Part shown: positions 7,407 through 16,501 of the stretch, piece by piece
How positions within the stretch are numbered: the first letter of the stretch is position 1
How the letters are laid out: every line of letters begins with the position of its first letter
Source: Lachnospiraceae bacterium
Lineage (GTDB): Bacteria; Bacillota; Clostridia; Lachnospirales; Lachnospiraceae
Reading direction: 5' to 3'
DNA: 64,000 bases
NCBI GenBank assembly: GCA_016280395.1
Contig: JAEEGQ010000056.1
Location: 1 to 64,000, forward strand
Made by a program: the position numbers and the translations under genes
Notes under the pieces: model-generated
Told to the model about the DNA's origin: nothing
Databases searched by the model: none
Seen by the model: only the letters and a program-made list of their open reading frames with translations

Positions 7407-8582
7407 TCAGCCTTCCTTCTGGTAGATTATCAGCTCGTCCCCGGCATTTATCACGGTATCGCCGTCGGGGATAAAATTGCGGTTGTTCCGGCGGATCAGC
7501 ACTATAAGCGACTGCCTCGAGATTGGGACTTTTTTAAGCGGCATCCCGACCCATTCGTGGCGTTCCTTCACCAGAAGATCGGTAAGCTTTATCTTGTCGT
7601 CCTCGTAAAACTTCTTGGCTCCGAGTATCAGGACGTCATTTTCGCGGATCTCCGTATCGCCCTTCGGGACTATCTCTTCTTCATCGCGGATGACGGCAGC
7701 GAGTATCGTTTCGGGCGGGAAGATAAGCTCCTTCACGCGTTTTCCGACCCATTTATGGTTTTTGCCGACGGTACTCGTCAGAAAGCGGATCGGCCGCTCT
7801 TCCTCCATGTACACTATCCTGTGTATCTTCGAGTAGCTTTCAACGAAGCCTGCGGAAATGATACCTGTAGGCACCGCCACCATCCCGACTCCGAGGAAGG
7901 AAATGACTATGGCCATTATCTTTCCGCCGAGCGTTATTGGGTAAATGTCACCGTAGCCTATCGTGAGCAGCGTGGAGGATGCCCACCAGATGCCTGAGAA
8001 GGCATTCTTAAACACCTCCGGCTGCGCCTCGTGCTCAAGCGAATACATGCAAAGGGACGAGGCCACCATAAGTATCAGGATCATCACCATTGATGAAAAC
8101 AGCTGCTTTTTCTTTTCGTTTAAGACATCCGTGATGATGCTGAAGGCGTCGTAGCGCTGGTTCAGCTTGAACAGACGGAATATCCTTATCACCCTGAAGA
8201 CCCTGAATGCCACGGCGCCCGCCGGGAAAACGATGGGCAGGTAAAAGGGCAGGAACGTGAACAGATCGATAAGGCCTTCCACCGAAAAGATGAACTTCAA
8301 AGCCGCGCGGAGCCTGCTTTTCTTGGGATACCGGAACTCTGACGTCCAGATGCGTAAGATGTATTCGACGGTAAAGATGACCACCGTAACGATCTCCGCC
8401 ACATCCAGCACCGTTCTGTATTTCCCAAGCTCGTCGTAGGTCGTGAGTATCGTCACCACAAGGCTTATTGCGATGATCACCGTGATGAAGATATCAAACA
8501 GACGGCTTGGAAGATCCGAAACATTCCCGATCTGGATGATGTCAAATATGCGCTTTTTAAGCTGTTTATGCTTCTCTTTCAT
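7407..8582 (-). CDS. Voltage-gated-type potassium channel with C-terminal TrkA-C (RCK-C) domains
   Basis: A 391-residue membrane channel. Six transmembrane helices are visible between residues 27 and 246; S4 is arginine-rich (RVFRVIRIFRLFK, about 127-139), and the pore loop has the K+ selectivity filter TIGYGD at 207-212. After residue 265 two copies of a TrkA-C-like regulatory domain follow (about 275-325 and 335-390), each with the GDT...N(D/A)xDxLI pattern; such domains bind ligands such as nucleotides. Direct tandem fusion of the channel to two RCK-C modules without the RCK-N Rossmann part is somewhat unusual. Its start codon is preceded by a ribosome-binding repeat (8583-8621). Confidence 0.9.
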   Translation of the reverse strand: MKEKHKQLKKRIFDIIQIGNVSDLPSRLFDIFITVIIAISLVVTILTTYDELGKYRTVLDVAEIVTVVIFTVEYILRIWTSEFRYPKKSRLRAALKFIFSVEGLIDLFTFLPFYLPIVFPAGAVAFRVFRVIRIFRLFKLNQRYDAFSIITDVLNEKKKQLFSSMVMILILMVASSLCMYSLEHEAQPEVFKNAFSGIWWASSTLLTIGYGDIYPITLGGKIMAIVISFLGVGMVAVPTGIISAGFVESYSKIHRIVYMEEERPIRFLTSTVGKNHKWVGKRVKELIFPPETILAAVIRDEEEIVPKGDTEIRENDVLILGAKKFYEDDKIKLTDLLVKERHEWVGMPLKKVPISRQSLIVLIRRNNRNFIPDGDTVINAGDELIIYQKEG

Positions 8583-8621
8583 ACTTAACCTCCATGCTAC
8601 GAGTGCAGCGAGCAGCTAATG
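8583..8621 (-). repeat. Start-codon repeat carrying the Shine-Dalgarno site, copy 1
   Basis: On the minus strand this element reads CATTAGCTGCTCGCTGC, then ACTCGTAGCATGGAGG, then TTAAGT directly before the ATG of the channel gene. The same sequence stands before the genes starting at 47927 and 49195 and, in weaker form, 41374. It includes a small hairpin (GCTGC/GTAGC here, GCTGC/GCAGC in the others) and supplies the GGAGG. Confidence 0.75.
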
Positions 8622-8640
8622 GTTGCGCAGCTTCCCTTCA

Positions 8641-9768
8641 TCAATTCTCAACCGGCAGCTCATATACCACATAATCTTTATACTTAAAGTCGCTCACGAT
8701 CTCGCAGAAAGCCGCAGAATCCCTGTTATCCGCCATTACCCAGGAGGTCTCCGCGTGCCTGCAGCCGTGCTTTTCAGCAGCCCGCCTGAACTGCTCGATA
8801 AGCGCAAGCGGAAGCCCGAGTCCCCTGAACTTCTTTACAACGCCGTATTCCATTACTTTCGCGGTCTTTATCTTCCCGTTCAGGACAATGTTCTTCAGAA
8901 AATGTTTTGCGCCGAAGGCCTCACCGGGCTTTGCGAGCTCGTTGAAATCCGGATACCACATGATAAATCCGGCGGGCTCACCGTCCTTAAAAGCAAAGAT
9001 CAGCGAATCTTCCTTCATGAACAGGAACAGTTCTTTCAGCATTTCTGCATCGTCGATATAGTCACGGCAATAATAATATCTGTGATGCTTAAAGCATTCA
9101 TTGTTGAGATCCGTATAGAGTTTTGTCCAGTAATCGCTGTTTTTTCTGTCGAAGGTCTTAAATTCAAAGCATCTGTTTATCTTCTCGAGGGCTGCTTCGT
9201 ATTTTGCGAGCTTCCCTTCAAATTCGCAGGTATAGTATGTATTAAGGCGCACCGCAGTGCAGCCGAAATTTTCAAAATAATCGTTGTAATATGCGGGATT
9301 TCCGGGAGATGAAAAGGAATTTGTCCTGTCAAAAGCAACCCTTTCCTGCACTGAAGCCGGTTTCACGCGCTGCTTTGCGTCAAGGAACCCAAGCCCGTAG
9401 TTAAGATGGCCGTAAAGACCTGCAACAAGACGAGTACAGCCCCGTTGTCTGCCGTATTCCATGGCCTTATCGACAAGGAGTGCCACAGCCTCTATCTTTC
9501 CCTGAAGAGCCTCGAAAAAACACAGCATGACCGTATCCGGCATTTCTTTCGCATATGCTATGACACCTTCGCAGAGTATCCCCGCCTCGTCCTCAACATA
9601 GCACGCTACAAGCTCGGCATTCTTCACAAAATGCAGCTTCCCGCCAAAGATCTCCTGCAGCATAAAATAGCTGTTGTCAACGAATTTCTTTGAGGATGCA
9701 TAAATCTGCTTCCTGAACCGCAAAAACATTTCTTCCTGTTTTCTGTTGCCGACCGTGACAAGCTCCAT
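8641..9768 (-). CDS. GNAT family N-acetyltransferase
   Basis: A 375-residue cytoplasmic protein ending in a GNAT acyl-CoA binding fold: the pyrophosphate-binding loop RGLGLPLA begins near residue 315, followed by ETSWVMADNRDS, typical of the final strands of the family. The N-terminal 200 residues form a second, less clear domain, so the protein is twice the usual length and resembles two-domain GNAT proteins common in Clostridia. Substrate unknown. It lies upstream of the K+ channel gene with a 58-base gap and has its own promoter at 9808-9836. Confidence 0.75.
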   Translation of the reverse strand: MELVTVGNRKQEEMFLRFRKQIYASSKKFVDNSYFMLQEIFGGKLHFVKNAELVACYVEDEAGILCEGVIAYAKEMPDTVMLCFFEALQGKIEAVALLVDKAMEYGRQRGCTRLVAGLYGHLNYGLGFLDAKQRVKPASVQERVAFDRTNSFSSPGNPAYYNDYFENFGCTAVRLNTYYTCEFEGKLAKYEAALEKINRCFEFKTFDRKNSDYWTKLYTDLNNECFKHHRYYYCRDYIDDAEMLKELFLFMKEDSLIFAFKDGEPAGFIMWYPDFNELAKPGEAFGAKHFLKNIVLNGKIKTAKVMEYGVVKKFRGLGLPLALIEQFRRAAEKHGCRHAETSWVMADNRDSAAFCEIVSDFKYKDYVVYELPVEN

Positions 9769-9807
9769 CTGCCCTTCTCCTTGTATGGATGATCCACTCC
9801 CCTAATC

Positions 9808-9836
9808 ATTGTATTGCAAAACCGCTTCAAAAACAA
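9808..9836 (-). promoter_or_regulatory. Promoter of the GNAT gene
   Basis: On the minus strand TTGTTT (9831-9836) and TACAAT (9808-9813) are 17 bases apart, about 40 bases before the start codon, in the divergent gap shared with iorA. For iorA itself, TTGACA occurs at 9901-9906 but no good -10 follows at the right distance before its ribosome binding site, so its promoter stays open. Confidence 0.6.
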
Positions 9837-9942
9837 CTTGATTTTCTCGGGATTTTTTAGTATTCTAATAAAAACCACTTTATCGGTTTAAATTATCACA
9901 TTGACACAGTAATATCATGTGAATATGTCGGGAGGGAACAGT

Positions 9943-11697
9943 ATGTCTGACAACAAACAGCTTATGCTTGGAAATAAAGCTTTGGCGCGCGGCCTCTACG
10001 AAGCCGGAGTCTGTTTTATCTCCAGCTACCCCGGTACTCCGAGTACGGAGATAACGGAGGAAGCCGCAAAATACGACGAGATCTATTGCGAATGGGCCCC
10101 TAACGAAAAGGTGGCCATGGAATCGGCCTTCGGTGCCTGTCTTGCGGGGCGAAGGGCCTTCTGCGCGCAGAAGCATGTGGGCCTTAATGTAGCTGCAGAC
10201 CCGCTCTACACGATGTCCTACACAGGCGTGAACGCAGGCCTTGTCATAGTTGTTGCGGATGACGCGGGCATGCATTCTTCCCAGAACGAGCAGGATTCAA
10301 GGCATCACGCCATTGCCGCAAAGGTTCCGATGCTTGAGCCTTCGGACTCCGCGGAAGCCCTTGAATTCGCAAAGACAGCCTTTGAGCTTTCCGAAAAGTT
10401 CGACACTCCCGTTATCATAAAAATGTGTACGCGCGTAGCGCATTCCCAGTCCGTTGTCACGGTTGGGGAGCGTACCGTGCCTGATTTCCCTTACGAAAAG
10501 AATATCGCAAAATATGTCATGATGCCCGGCAACGCGAAGAAGCGCCATCCTATAGTCGAGGCCCGTACAAAGGCTCTTGCCGAATATGCGGAAACATCAC
10601 CTCTTAACCGCGTGGAAATGGTCGGCACAAAGACGGGCATAATCACATCTTCAACCTCTTATCAGTATGTAAAAGAAGTATTCGGCGACAGCGTAAGCGT
10701 TTTGAAGCTTGGCATGGTAAACCCGCTGCCGGAAAAACTTATCAGGGATTTTGCAGCAAAAGTCGAGGAACTCTATGTTGTCGAAGAGCTCGATCCCATC
10801 ATCGAGAACTACGTAAAGTCTCTCGGTATCGCGGTACAAGGCAAGGATATCCTGCCTGTATGCGACGAATACTCGCAGAACCTTATAGCCAAAGCATTCG
10901 GGAAGGATGTTGAAAAGACCTTCGCTCTCGAAACACAGATCCCGAACAGGCCGCCCGTAATGTGTGCAGGCTGCCCTCACAGAGGCCTTTTCTACACGCT
11001 AAAGAAAAATAAATGTACCGTTCTCGGTGATATCGGCTGCTACACGCTCGGTGCGGTACCGCCTCTCGGAGCTATCGAAATGACGCTCTGCATGGGCGCT
11101 TCGATTGGCGCGCTGCACGGCTTCAACAAAGTCCGCGGCAAGGACTCTGAAGGGAAGACGGTTGCCGTCATCGGCGATTCGACCTTTATGCACTCCGGAA
11201 TGACGGGACTTGCAAATGTCGCTTACAACCAGAGCAATTCAACTGTCATAATCGTTGACAACTCAATCACCGGTATGACGGGCCACCAGCAGAATCCCAC
11301 CACAGGCTACAACATCAAGGGCGATCCCGCAGGAAAGATCGATCTTGAGGCTCTCTGCAGGGCCATGGGCTTTGAGCGTGTTCGCGTAGTTGACCCGTAC
11401 AATCTTGCGGAATGCGACAAAGTGCTTAAGGAAGAGCTTGCTGCCGATGCGCCTTCGGTCATCATCTCGAGACGTCCCTGCGCACTGCTTAAATACGTTA
11501 AGCACAATCCGCCCCTTAAGGTCAACAAGGAGCTTTGCATAGGCTGCAAGTCCTGTATGAGGATCGGCTGCCCCGCAATCTCTGTTAAGGAAGGCAAAGC
11601 GACCATCGACAATACCCTTTGCGTAGGCTGCAATGTATGCAGCCAGATGTGCCCCGTTGGAGCATTTGAAGGCATGGTAGCGGGAAGGGAGGCTTAA
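9943..11697 (+). CDS. iorA: Indolepyruvate ferredoxin oxidoreductase, alpha subunit
   Basis: This 584-residue subunit carries thiamine diphosphate and iron-sulfur centres and oxidises aryl-2-oxoacids such as indolepyruvate or phenylpyruvate to aryl-acetyl-CoA, passing electrons to ferredoxin. Seen: the N-terminal pyrimidine-binding domain, the family motif MCAGCPH, the ThDP motif starting GDSTFMHSGM, and two C-terminal 4Fe-4S clusters (CIGCKSCMRIGCP and CVGCNVCSQMCP). Length matches the family. Start at 9943 is fixed by GGAGGG; an earlier in-frame ATG at 9925 lacks one. It is followed after one base by iorB. Confidence 0.95.
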   Translation: MSDNKQLMLGNKALARGLYEAGVCFISSYPGTPSTEITEEAAKYDEIYCEWAPNEKVAMESAFGACLAGRRAFCAQKHVGLNVAADPLYTMSYTGVNAGLVIVVADDAGMHSSQNEQDSRHHAIAAKVPMLEPSDSAEALEFAKTAFELSEKFDTPVIIKMCTRVAHSQSVVTVGERTVPDFPYEKNIAKYVMMPGNAKKRHPIVEARTKALAEYAETSPLNRVEMVGTKTGIITSSTSYQYVKEVFGDSVSVLKLGMVNPLPEKLIRDFAAKVEELYVVEELDPIIENYVKSLGIAVQGKDILPVCDEYSQNLIAKAFGKDVEKTFALETQIPNRPPVMCAGCPHRGLFYTLKKNKCTVLGDIGCYTLGAVPPLGAIEMTLCMGASIGALHGFNKVRGKDSEGKTVAVIGDSTFMHSGMTGLANVAYNQSNSTVIIVDNSITGMTGHQQNPTTGYNIKGDPAGKIDLEALCRAMGFERVRVVDPYNLAECDKVLKEELAADAPSVIISRRPCALLKYVKHNPPLKVNKELCIGCKSCMRIGCPAISVKEGKATIDNTLCVGCNVCSQMCPVGAFEGMVAGREA

Positions 11698-11698
11698 C

Positions 11699-12274
11699 AT
11701 GGATACAAAGAATATAATGATAGTCGGCGTAGGCGGCCAGGGTTCGCTCCTTGCGAGCAAACTGCTCGGACACCTTCTTCTCTCGCAGGGGTATGACGTT
11801 AAAGTTTCGGAAGTACACGGAATGTCGCAAAGAGGCGGCTCCGTTGTAACTTACGTCCGCTACGGCGATGCGGTTTACTCGCCCGTTATAGACGAGGGCC
11901 AGGCAGATTTCATCGTTTCCTTCGAGCTTCTTGAAGCCGCAAGATGGCTGCCGTACCTTAAGAAGGACGGAATAATCGTTACAAACACGCAGCAGATAGA
12001 CCCCATGCCCGTCATAACAGGTGCTGCCGAATACCCTGAAAACCTTGTGGATTCGTTAAAGAACGCAGGCGCAAAGGTAGACGCTCTCGATTGCCTTACC
12101 CTTGCAGAACAGGCAGGCTCCGCAAAGGCGGTAAACATAGTGCTTCTTGGCAGATTATCGCACTATTTCGATCTCCCGGACGAGGTCTGGATGAAGTCGC
12201 TTGAAGCAAATGTGCCCGCCAAGTTCCTTGAAATGAACAAAAAGGCATTTGAACTCGGAAAGAATTACAAATAA
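11699..12274 (+). CDS. iorB: Indolepyruvate ferredoxin oxidoreductase, beta subunit
   Basis: A 191-residue subunit of the same enzyme, matching the gamma-type domain of 2-oxoacid:ferredoxin oxidoreductases. The glycine-rich start IVGVGGQGSLLASKLLG and the motif VHGMSQRGGSVVTYVRYG are diagnostic of this domain, which helps bind CoA and join the heterodimer. It starts one base after the iorA stop, with a GGGAGG site inside the end of iorA, so the two are translated together. Confidence 0.95.
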   Translation: MDTKNIMIVGVGGQGSLLASKLLGHLLLSQGYDVKVSEVHGMSQRGGSVVTYVRYGDAVYSPVIDEGQADFIVSFELLEAARWLPYLKKDGIIVTNTQQIDPMPVITGAAEYPENLVDSLKNAGAKVDALDCLTLAEQAGSAKAVNIVLLGRLSHYFDLPDEVWMKSLEANVPAKFLEMNKKAFELGKNYK

Positions 12275-12328
12275 AGCTAAGAAACATAAGACCGCGCTTT
12301 GGACGCGTTCGGAAAGGCAGGTACTTCA

Positions 12329-13627
12329 ATGGGTTATTTTCAGCCTGAAATTGAATGTGCGTCACGGGAGGAGATAAAGAGGATCCAGTCGGAAAAACTG
12401 GTTAAACAGGTAAAGCACGTTTGGGAGAATGTGCCTTACTACCGCAAAAAGATGGAGGAAAAGGGCGTTACGCCAGAGGATATAAAGTCTGTTGACGACC
12501 TTCACAAACTGCCGTTCCTCTCGAAGGACGACCTTCGCGATGCCTACCCCTACGGGCTCCTTGGAAAGCCGCTCAAGGAATGCGTTGAGATGCACTCCAC
12601 CTCAGGCACCACCGGAAAACGAGTTGTTGCGCTCTACACAAAGCACGACCTCGACCTCTGGCACGAGTGCTGTGCGAGAGCGCTTGTTGCGGCAGGTGCT
12701 ACCCCGGACGACGTTGTTCAGGTTGCATACGGATACGGCCTTTTCACGGGCGGTGCAGGTCTTGACGGCGGTTCACACAAAGTAGGATGCATGACCGTTC
12801 CGGCAAGCTCCGGCAACACGGACCGCCAGATAATGTTCATCAACGATCTGAATGCGACCATCCTCTGCTGTACGCCAAGCTATGCGGCATACCTTGGCGA
12901 GCGTTTTAAGGAGCTTGGTTACGGCCCGGACGATATCCCGCTCAAAGCCGGCATTTTCGGTGCCGAAGCCTGGAGCGAGGAAATGCGCCGCGACATAGAG
13001 AAGAACCTTGGCCTTAAGGCATACGACATATACGGCCTCACAGAGCTCTCCGGCCCCGGCGTTTCCTTTGAATGCTCGGAGCAGAGCGGCATGCACATCA
13101 ACGAAGACCACTTTATTGCCGAGATTGTTGACCCGAAGACACTCGAGCCGCTGCCCGAAGGCGAGCAGGGCGAGCTTGTGTTCACGGCGGTTGACAAGGA
13201 AGCCTTCCCCATGGTACGCTACAGAACGAAGGACATCTGCAAGCTTATACGCGGCAAATGCTCCTGCGGCCGCACCTTTATAAAGATGGCGAAGCCCATG
13301 GGCCGTTCGGACGACATGCTCATCATCCGCGGCGTAAACGTATTCCCGAGCCAGATAGAGACCGTGCTGCTTAACAATGGTTACGCAGCAAACTACCAGA
13401 TTGTTGTTGACCGCGTAAACAACACAGATACTCTCGATGTACAGGTTGAGATGACTCCGGAAATGTTCACCGATAACGTGGGTGAAGTTGAGGAGCGCCA
13501 GAAGAAGATCTCCGACGGCCTGCAGTCCATGCTCGGCATCAAGGCAAAGGTTTCGCTGCTCGCGCCGAAATCCATCGCAAGGAGCGAAGGCAAGGCAGTC
13601 AGGGTTATCGACAAACGTAAGATCTGA
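12329..13627 (+). CDS. paaK: Phenylacetate-CoA ligase (AMP-forming)
   Basis: A 432-residue adenylate-forming enzyme that interconverts phenylacetate or indoleacetate, ATP and CoA with the aryl-acetyl-CoA thioester. The P-loop TSGTTGK lies at 91-97, the A5 motif YDIYGLTEL and the A7-like VRYRTKDI follow, and the short C-terminal lid is typical for PaaK. Length is standard. The start at 12329 keeps the usual N-terminus; the frame stays open to 12299. Placed after iorAB, it may recycle free aryl acetates to CoA esters for reductive use, or run in reverse; direction is inference. Confidence 0.92.
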   Translation: MGYFQPEIECASREEIKRIQSEKLVKQVKHVWENVPYYRKKMEEKGVTPEDIKSVDDLHKLPFLSKDDLRDAYPYGLLGKPLKECVEMHSTSGTTGKRVVALYTKHDLDLWHECCARALVAAGATPDDVVQVAYGYGLFTGGAGLDGGSHKVGCMTVPASSGNTDRQIMFINDLNATILCCTPSYAAYLGERFKELGYGPDDIPLKAGIFGAEAWSEEMRRDIEKNLGLKAYDIYGLTELSGPGVSFECSEQSGMHINEDHFIAEIVDPKTLEPLPEGEQGELVFTAVDKEAFPMVRYRTKDICKLIRGKCSCGRTFIKMAKPMGRSDDMLIIRGVNVFPSQIETVLLNNGYAANYQIVVDRVNNTDTLDVQVEMTPEMFTDNVGEVEERQKKISDGLQSMLGIKAKVSLLAPKSIARSEGKAVRVIDKRKI

Positions 13628-13648
13628 TGAAGAAAGGGGAAGCAGACT

Positions 13649-14089
13649 ATGAGTATTAAGCAGATTTCGGTATTCTTAGAGAACAAACCCGGCAGACTTA
13701 AAGCAATGACAGGCTTTCTTGCCGAAAAAAAGATAGATATCCGCGCCATCTCCCTTGCGGAAACAAAGGATTTCGGTATCGCAAGGCTTATCGTGGATGA
13801 CGCCTTCAGCGCCGTAAACACCCTTAAGGAGAACGACTTTATCGCAAGTCTTACATCAGTCCTTGCGATAGAGATCCCTGATGAAGCAGGAGGCTTGGAC
13901 AAACTCCTTACAGCCTTTGCCGACACCGGCGTAAACATCGAGTACATGTACGCCTTTACATCTAACAAAAAGGCAGACCACGCATATATGATCTTCCGCG
14001 TGGCAGACACAAAAGCCGCGGAAGCAAAGCTGATCGGAAAAGGGATCAAGATCCTCGACCAGGAAGATATAGCAGCGATCATAGAGTAG
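13649..14089 (+). CDS. Tandem ACT domain protein
   Basis: A 146-residue protein made of two ACT domains (about 1-70 and 71-146). It begins MSIKQISVFLENKPGRLKAM, the usual first strand and amino-acid-binding loop of ACT modules. Such small tandem-ACT proteins are frequent neighbours of iorAB and paaK in anaerobes and presumably sense aromatic amino acids or products; no catalytic part is present. It starts 21 bases after paaK with AAAGGGGAAG and closes the operon before the hairpins at 14087. Confidence 0.88.
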   Translation: MSIKQISVFLENKPGRLKAMTGFLAEKKIDIRAISLAETKDFGIARLIVDDAFSAVNTLKENDFIASLTSVLAIEIPDEAGGLDKLLTAFADTGVNIEYMYAFTSNKKADHAYMIFRVADTKAAEAKLIGKGIKILDQEDIAAIIE

Positions 14090-14190
14090 GAATAAACCCA
14101 GAGGGTTTATTCCTACGATAACAATAGAGCGCGAAGCGGTCTATTGTGGAGTAAACTTAAGGACAGCCGTAAAACGCGGCTGTCCTCTTC
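14087..14190. terminator. Three successive hairpins ending the ior operon
   Basis: Hairpin 1 has a perfect 13-bp stem (14087-14099 with 14103-14115) whose left arm contains the TAG stop codon of the ACT gene. Hairpin 2 pairs 14121-14132 with 14136-14147 (11 of 12). Hairpin 3 pairs GGACAGCCG (14161-14169) with CGGCTGTCC (14177-14185) and is followed by tcttcattt. Only the third looks like a terminator, with a weak T tract; the first two could protect the 3' end of the messenger. Confidence 0.6.
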
Positions 14191-14215
14191 ATTTAGTCAT
14201 TCTTGATGATCTCGG

Positions 14216-14842
14216 TTAAGGTTTTGGAAGAATCCATTTGTCTTTTAGGTTTAGATATTCATAGCTCTCCCCGGTTGCGCACTGGACGAATTCAACGACT
14301 AATGTCTGCGTAAGATATTGATTGGCTTCTTTGTAGATCTCCTTGGATTTGGCTGTCCACACGCCTACGCAGGCACCTGCGCCAAAGTCACCGTTGCCTT
14401 TATCAGGAAAGCACCCGTATATTCCAAGTCCTTCGTTCGGAGAAGAGATCTCCCGTATTCCCAACCAGTCACACAGCTTTTTAAGGTATTGGGTTCCGTA
14501 GTAAAGAACATCCCCGTCTTCGTCTATCACGAACTTTGCAAGCTGGTCAAACTCAACATCGCTAAGAACCAGATCCCCTTCTATATCGTTGATGAAAAGG
14601 CAGCGGTATCCATGTTCTTCACCGCTTTTGAGATTCGCTTCCGTGAGCGCATCTATCTTTCGATAATTCAATTTCTTATCGATATATTTATCATCCCCAA
14701 TGATCATAAAATCCGCATTGACATCCTCATTCAACGTCTTTAACTGTTGCGAGTAAGAGTCAAGCACCTGCACCAGCTCTTTATTCTCACAAGCAGCTAA
14801 TAAGAATATTGAGATGGTTAACAGCAGCAGTAATTTTTTCAT
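14216..14842 (-). CDS. Lipoprotein of unknown function, paralogue of the neighbouring gene
   Basis: A 208-residue protein with signal sequence and lipobox LAAC (Cys18), so it is anchored outside the membrane. No family recognised. Its middle (about residues 45-120) aligns by eye with the next gene upstream: GD near the start, LT, then IND-x2-GDLxLSDxEF and finally YYGTQ against LNDRNGQLCMTEKEW and YLGSTQ. Start at ATG 14842 has GGGGAG upstream; an ATG at 14863 is also in frame but lacks a site. It is the last of three minus-strand envelope-protein genes in an A+T-rich block. Confidence 0.7.
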   Translation of the reverse strand: MKKLLLLLTISIFLLAACENKELVQVLDSYSQQLKTLNEDVNADFMIIGDDKYIDKKLNYRKIDALTEANLKSGEEHGYRCLFINDIEGDLVLSDVEFDQLAKFVIDEDGDVLYYGTQYLKKLCDWLGIREISSPNEGLGIYGCFPDKGNGDFGAGACVGVWTAKSKEIYKEANQYLTQTLVVEFVQCATGESYEYLNLKDKWILPKP

Positions 14843-14892
14843 AAGTTTCTCCCCATAGTGCATTTTATTTCGGCATGTTTTATTGCGATACC

Positions 14893-15441
14893 CTACCGTG
14901 AATGGCGCACCGCTGATGCAAAATTGTGGATTATTTCAAAAGGAGTCATCGCATTACCAACTTCTGTGTACAATACCCCATCCATATTTATTCCACCAAT
15001 TGCTGTCGGTTCGGAGAACAAATCTGCCTCGTCCAGATCAACAATCTTTGTTTTTATCATGTTTTTATGTTGTGTACTCCCCAGATAAATAAAGCTTACA
15101 TGTTTATTAGATTGCATCAACTCTTTCAAAATATTCCATTCTTTTTCTGTCATACACAATTGCCCGTTTCTATCATTTAAGACGATGTATTCAAATTCAA
15201 AGGAAGAATCGAAACCTATGGATTCCGGTGTAATTGACACAATCCTTTCGACATATAATTCTTTATTAAATTCTATTGCATCTCCGTACACCAGAATTCT
15301 TGTTCTATGTGTCTTTGACAGTAACTCAGCATCTTTTTCCTCAGATGTAAGTCTTTTCTTTGGCGCAATCGCCATAACAAGAAGAGTCACTGATAAACCA
15401 ATCACAGCTAGCGGTAATATTATTTTTATTATTGTCTTCAT
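14893..15441 (-). CDS. Membrane-anchored protein of unknown function
   Basis: A 182-residue protein with one N-terminal transmembrane helix (about 4-25) and a soluble domain with no known family. The region 48-130 matches the downstream lipoprotein in order and spacing of motifs, so the two are divergent paralogues with different anchors. It starts one base after the stop of the upstream secreted-protein gene, which implies coupled translation. Base composition is richer in A+T than in the ior operon, suggesting later acquisition. Confidence 0.65.
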   Translation of the reverse strand: MKTIIKIILPLAVIGLSVTLLVMAIAPKKRLTSEEKDAELLSKTHRTRILVYGDAIEFNKELYVERIVSITPESIGFDSSFEFEYIVLNDRNGQLCMTEKEWNILKELMQSNKHVSFIYLGSTQHKNMIKTKIVDLDEADLFSEPTAIGGINMDGVLYTEVGNAMTPFEIIHNFASAVRHSR

Positions 15442-15442
15442 G

Positions 15443-16252
15443 TCAATTATAATTCTTTCTATAGACTAAGAGCAATGATTGACTATCGTTAAATCCCGGC
15501 CCGGGATCCATCCAGTTTACACCATAATGTTTAGAAGTACAAAACGAAGCCTTAATCTTTACAGAAATCGTATAAACCTGATTGTCTTCAAGCGGGGGAC
15601 AAGTCCAAGCACATGATGCCATTTGCCAAGTTTCATCAAAGTAAATCGCATTAACACTTGCATTAAAATTAATAAAAGGGGGATTGTAGTCATATAAAAT
15701 GTGAAAAATATTATTTGCCGATTGCGATTTATTTACAACATTACAGTATTTTGCGTTATTTGAAACTGAAAAAGACAGATTTGATGCTTGGCTCCCTATG
15801 CTGATAGTACCGCTGTAAGATTTAGACCCCGAAGTACTATTTGTCGGATAGTTACTTTGTACCGTGCAAACACTGTTAAGATTGCTCTTAATTTCTAAAT
15901 ACTCGCTCCAACCAAACCCATTTGATTTCAAATATGTTGGGTATTCTAATGGTTCCATGCACACCTTTACAATAACACCATCATAGAAATTTTGATCAAT
16001 CAGTCTGTTGACATGATATTGTCCAACGAAATACGATACACGCCCCAACGCAGCCAGCATCTTTACATCAGTTTGGGTCGTTTTTGTGTTTCTTACATAA
16101 AAATAATATCTTTTAGTAAAGTTCACAATAGTCGCGTTTGGATCTGTCGGAAGTGAAATATGAACAGTGCCCTCGTCAGCTAGTATACATGTTTTCTGGC
16201 ACAAAAAAAGCACTGCAAAAACAATAGCAAATAATATTATCCGTTTTTTCAC
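15443..16252 (-). CDS. Secreted protein of unknown function
   Basis: A 269-residue exported protein. The best start is GTG at 16252 (VKKRIILFAIVFAVLFLC...), with AAAGGAGA about ten bases upstream; the frame stays open to 16303. A signal peptide covers about residues 1-25. The mature part is rich in Ser, Asn, Tyr and Thr and likely beta-stranded, with several cysteines; it has no recognisable catalytic motif. It heads a three-gene operon with two anchored proteins, so the three may form one surface complex. No function assigned. Confidence 0.65.
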   Translation of the reverse strand: MKKRIILFAIVFAVLFLCQKTCILADEGTVHISLPTDPNATIVNFTKRYYFYVRNTKTTQTDVKMLAALGRVSYFVGQYHVNRLIDQNFYDGVIVKVCMEPLEYPTYLKSNGFGWSEYLEIKSNLNSVCTVQSNYPTNSTSGSKSYSGTISIGSQASNLSFSVSNNAKYCNVVNKSQSANNIFHILYDYNPPFINFNASVNAIYFDETWQMASCAWTCPPLEDNQVYTISVKIKASFCTSKHYGVNWMDPGPGFNDSQSLLLVYRKNYN

Positions 16253-16501
16253 GAGTTCATTATCTCCTTTTCTATTTGTTAATTCAATCTCTTTTCTTTC
16301 CACGCTTGGACTTTTCGTTTTTTACAGGCTCACAACAATTCTAAGGCAAATCCAATATAATCGCTCCTGCTCCTCCTTGTTATCCATAATCCATATGCCT
16401 GCCCTGTATATTTGATCCATCCAAGTCATTCAACATATTTGACACTCTTCTGCAAATACGGATAGGTGTCCCTTTACACGACCAATAATACTTAATATCC
16501 C

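Noticed and set aside
9901-9927. Promoter of iorA from TTGACA at 9901
   Set aside because: No acceptable -10 at 16-18 bases before the ribosome site; left unassigned.
13393-14082. 229-codon minus-strand frame opposite paaK end and the ACT gene
   Set aside because: Spans two real genes on the other strand; Ser/Ile-rich shadow composition.
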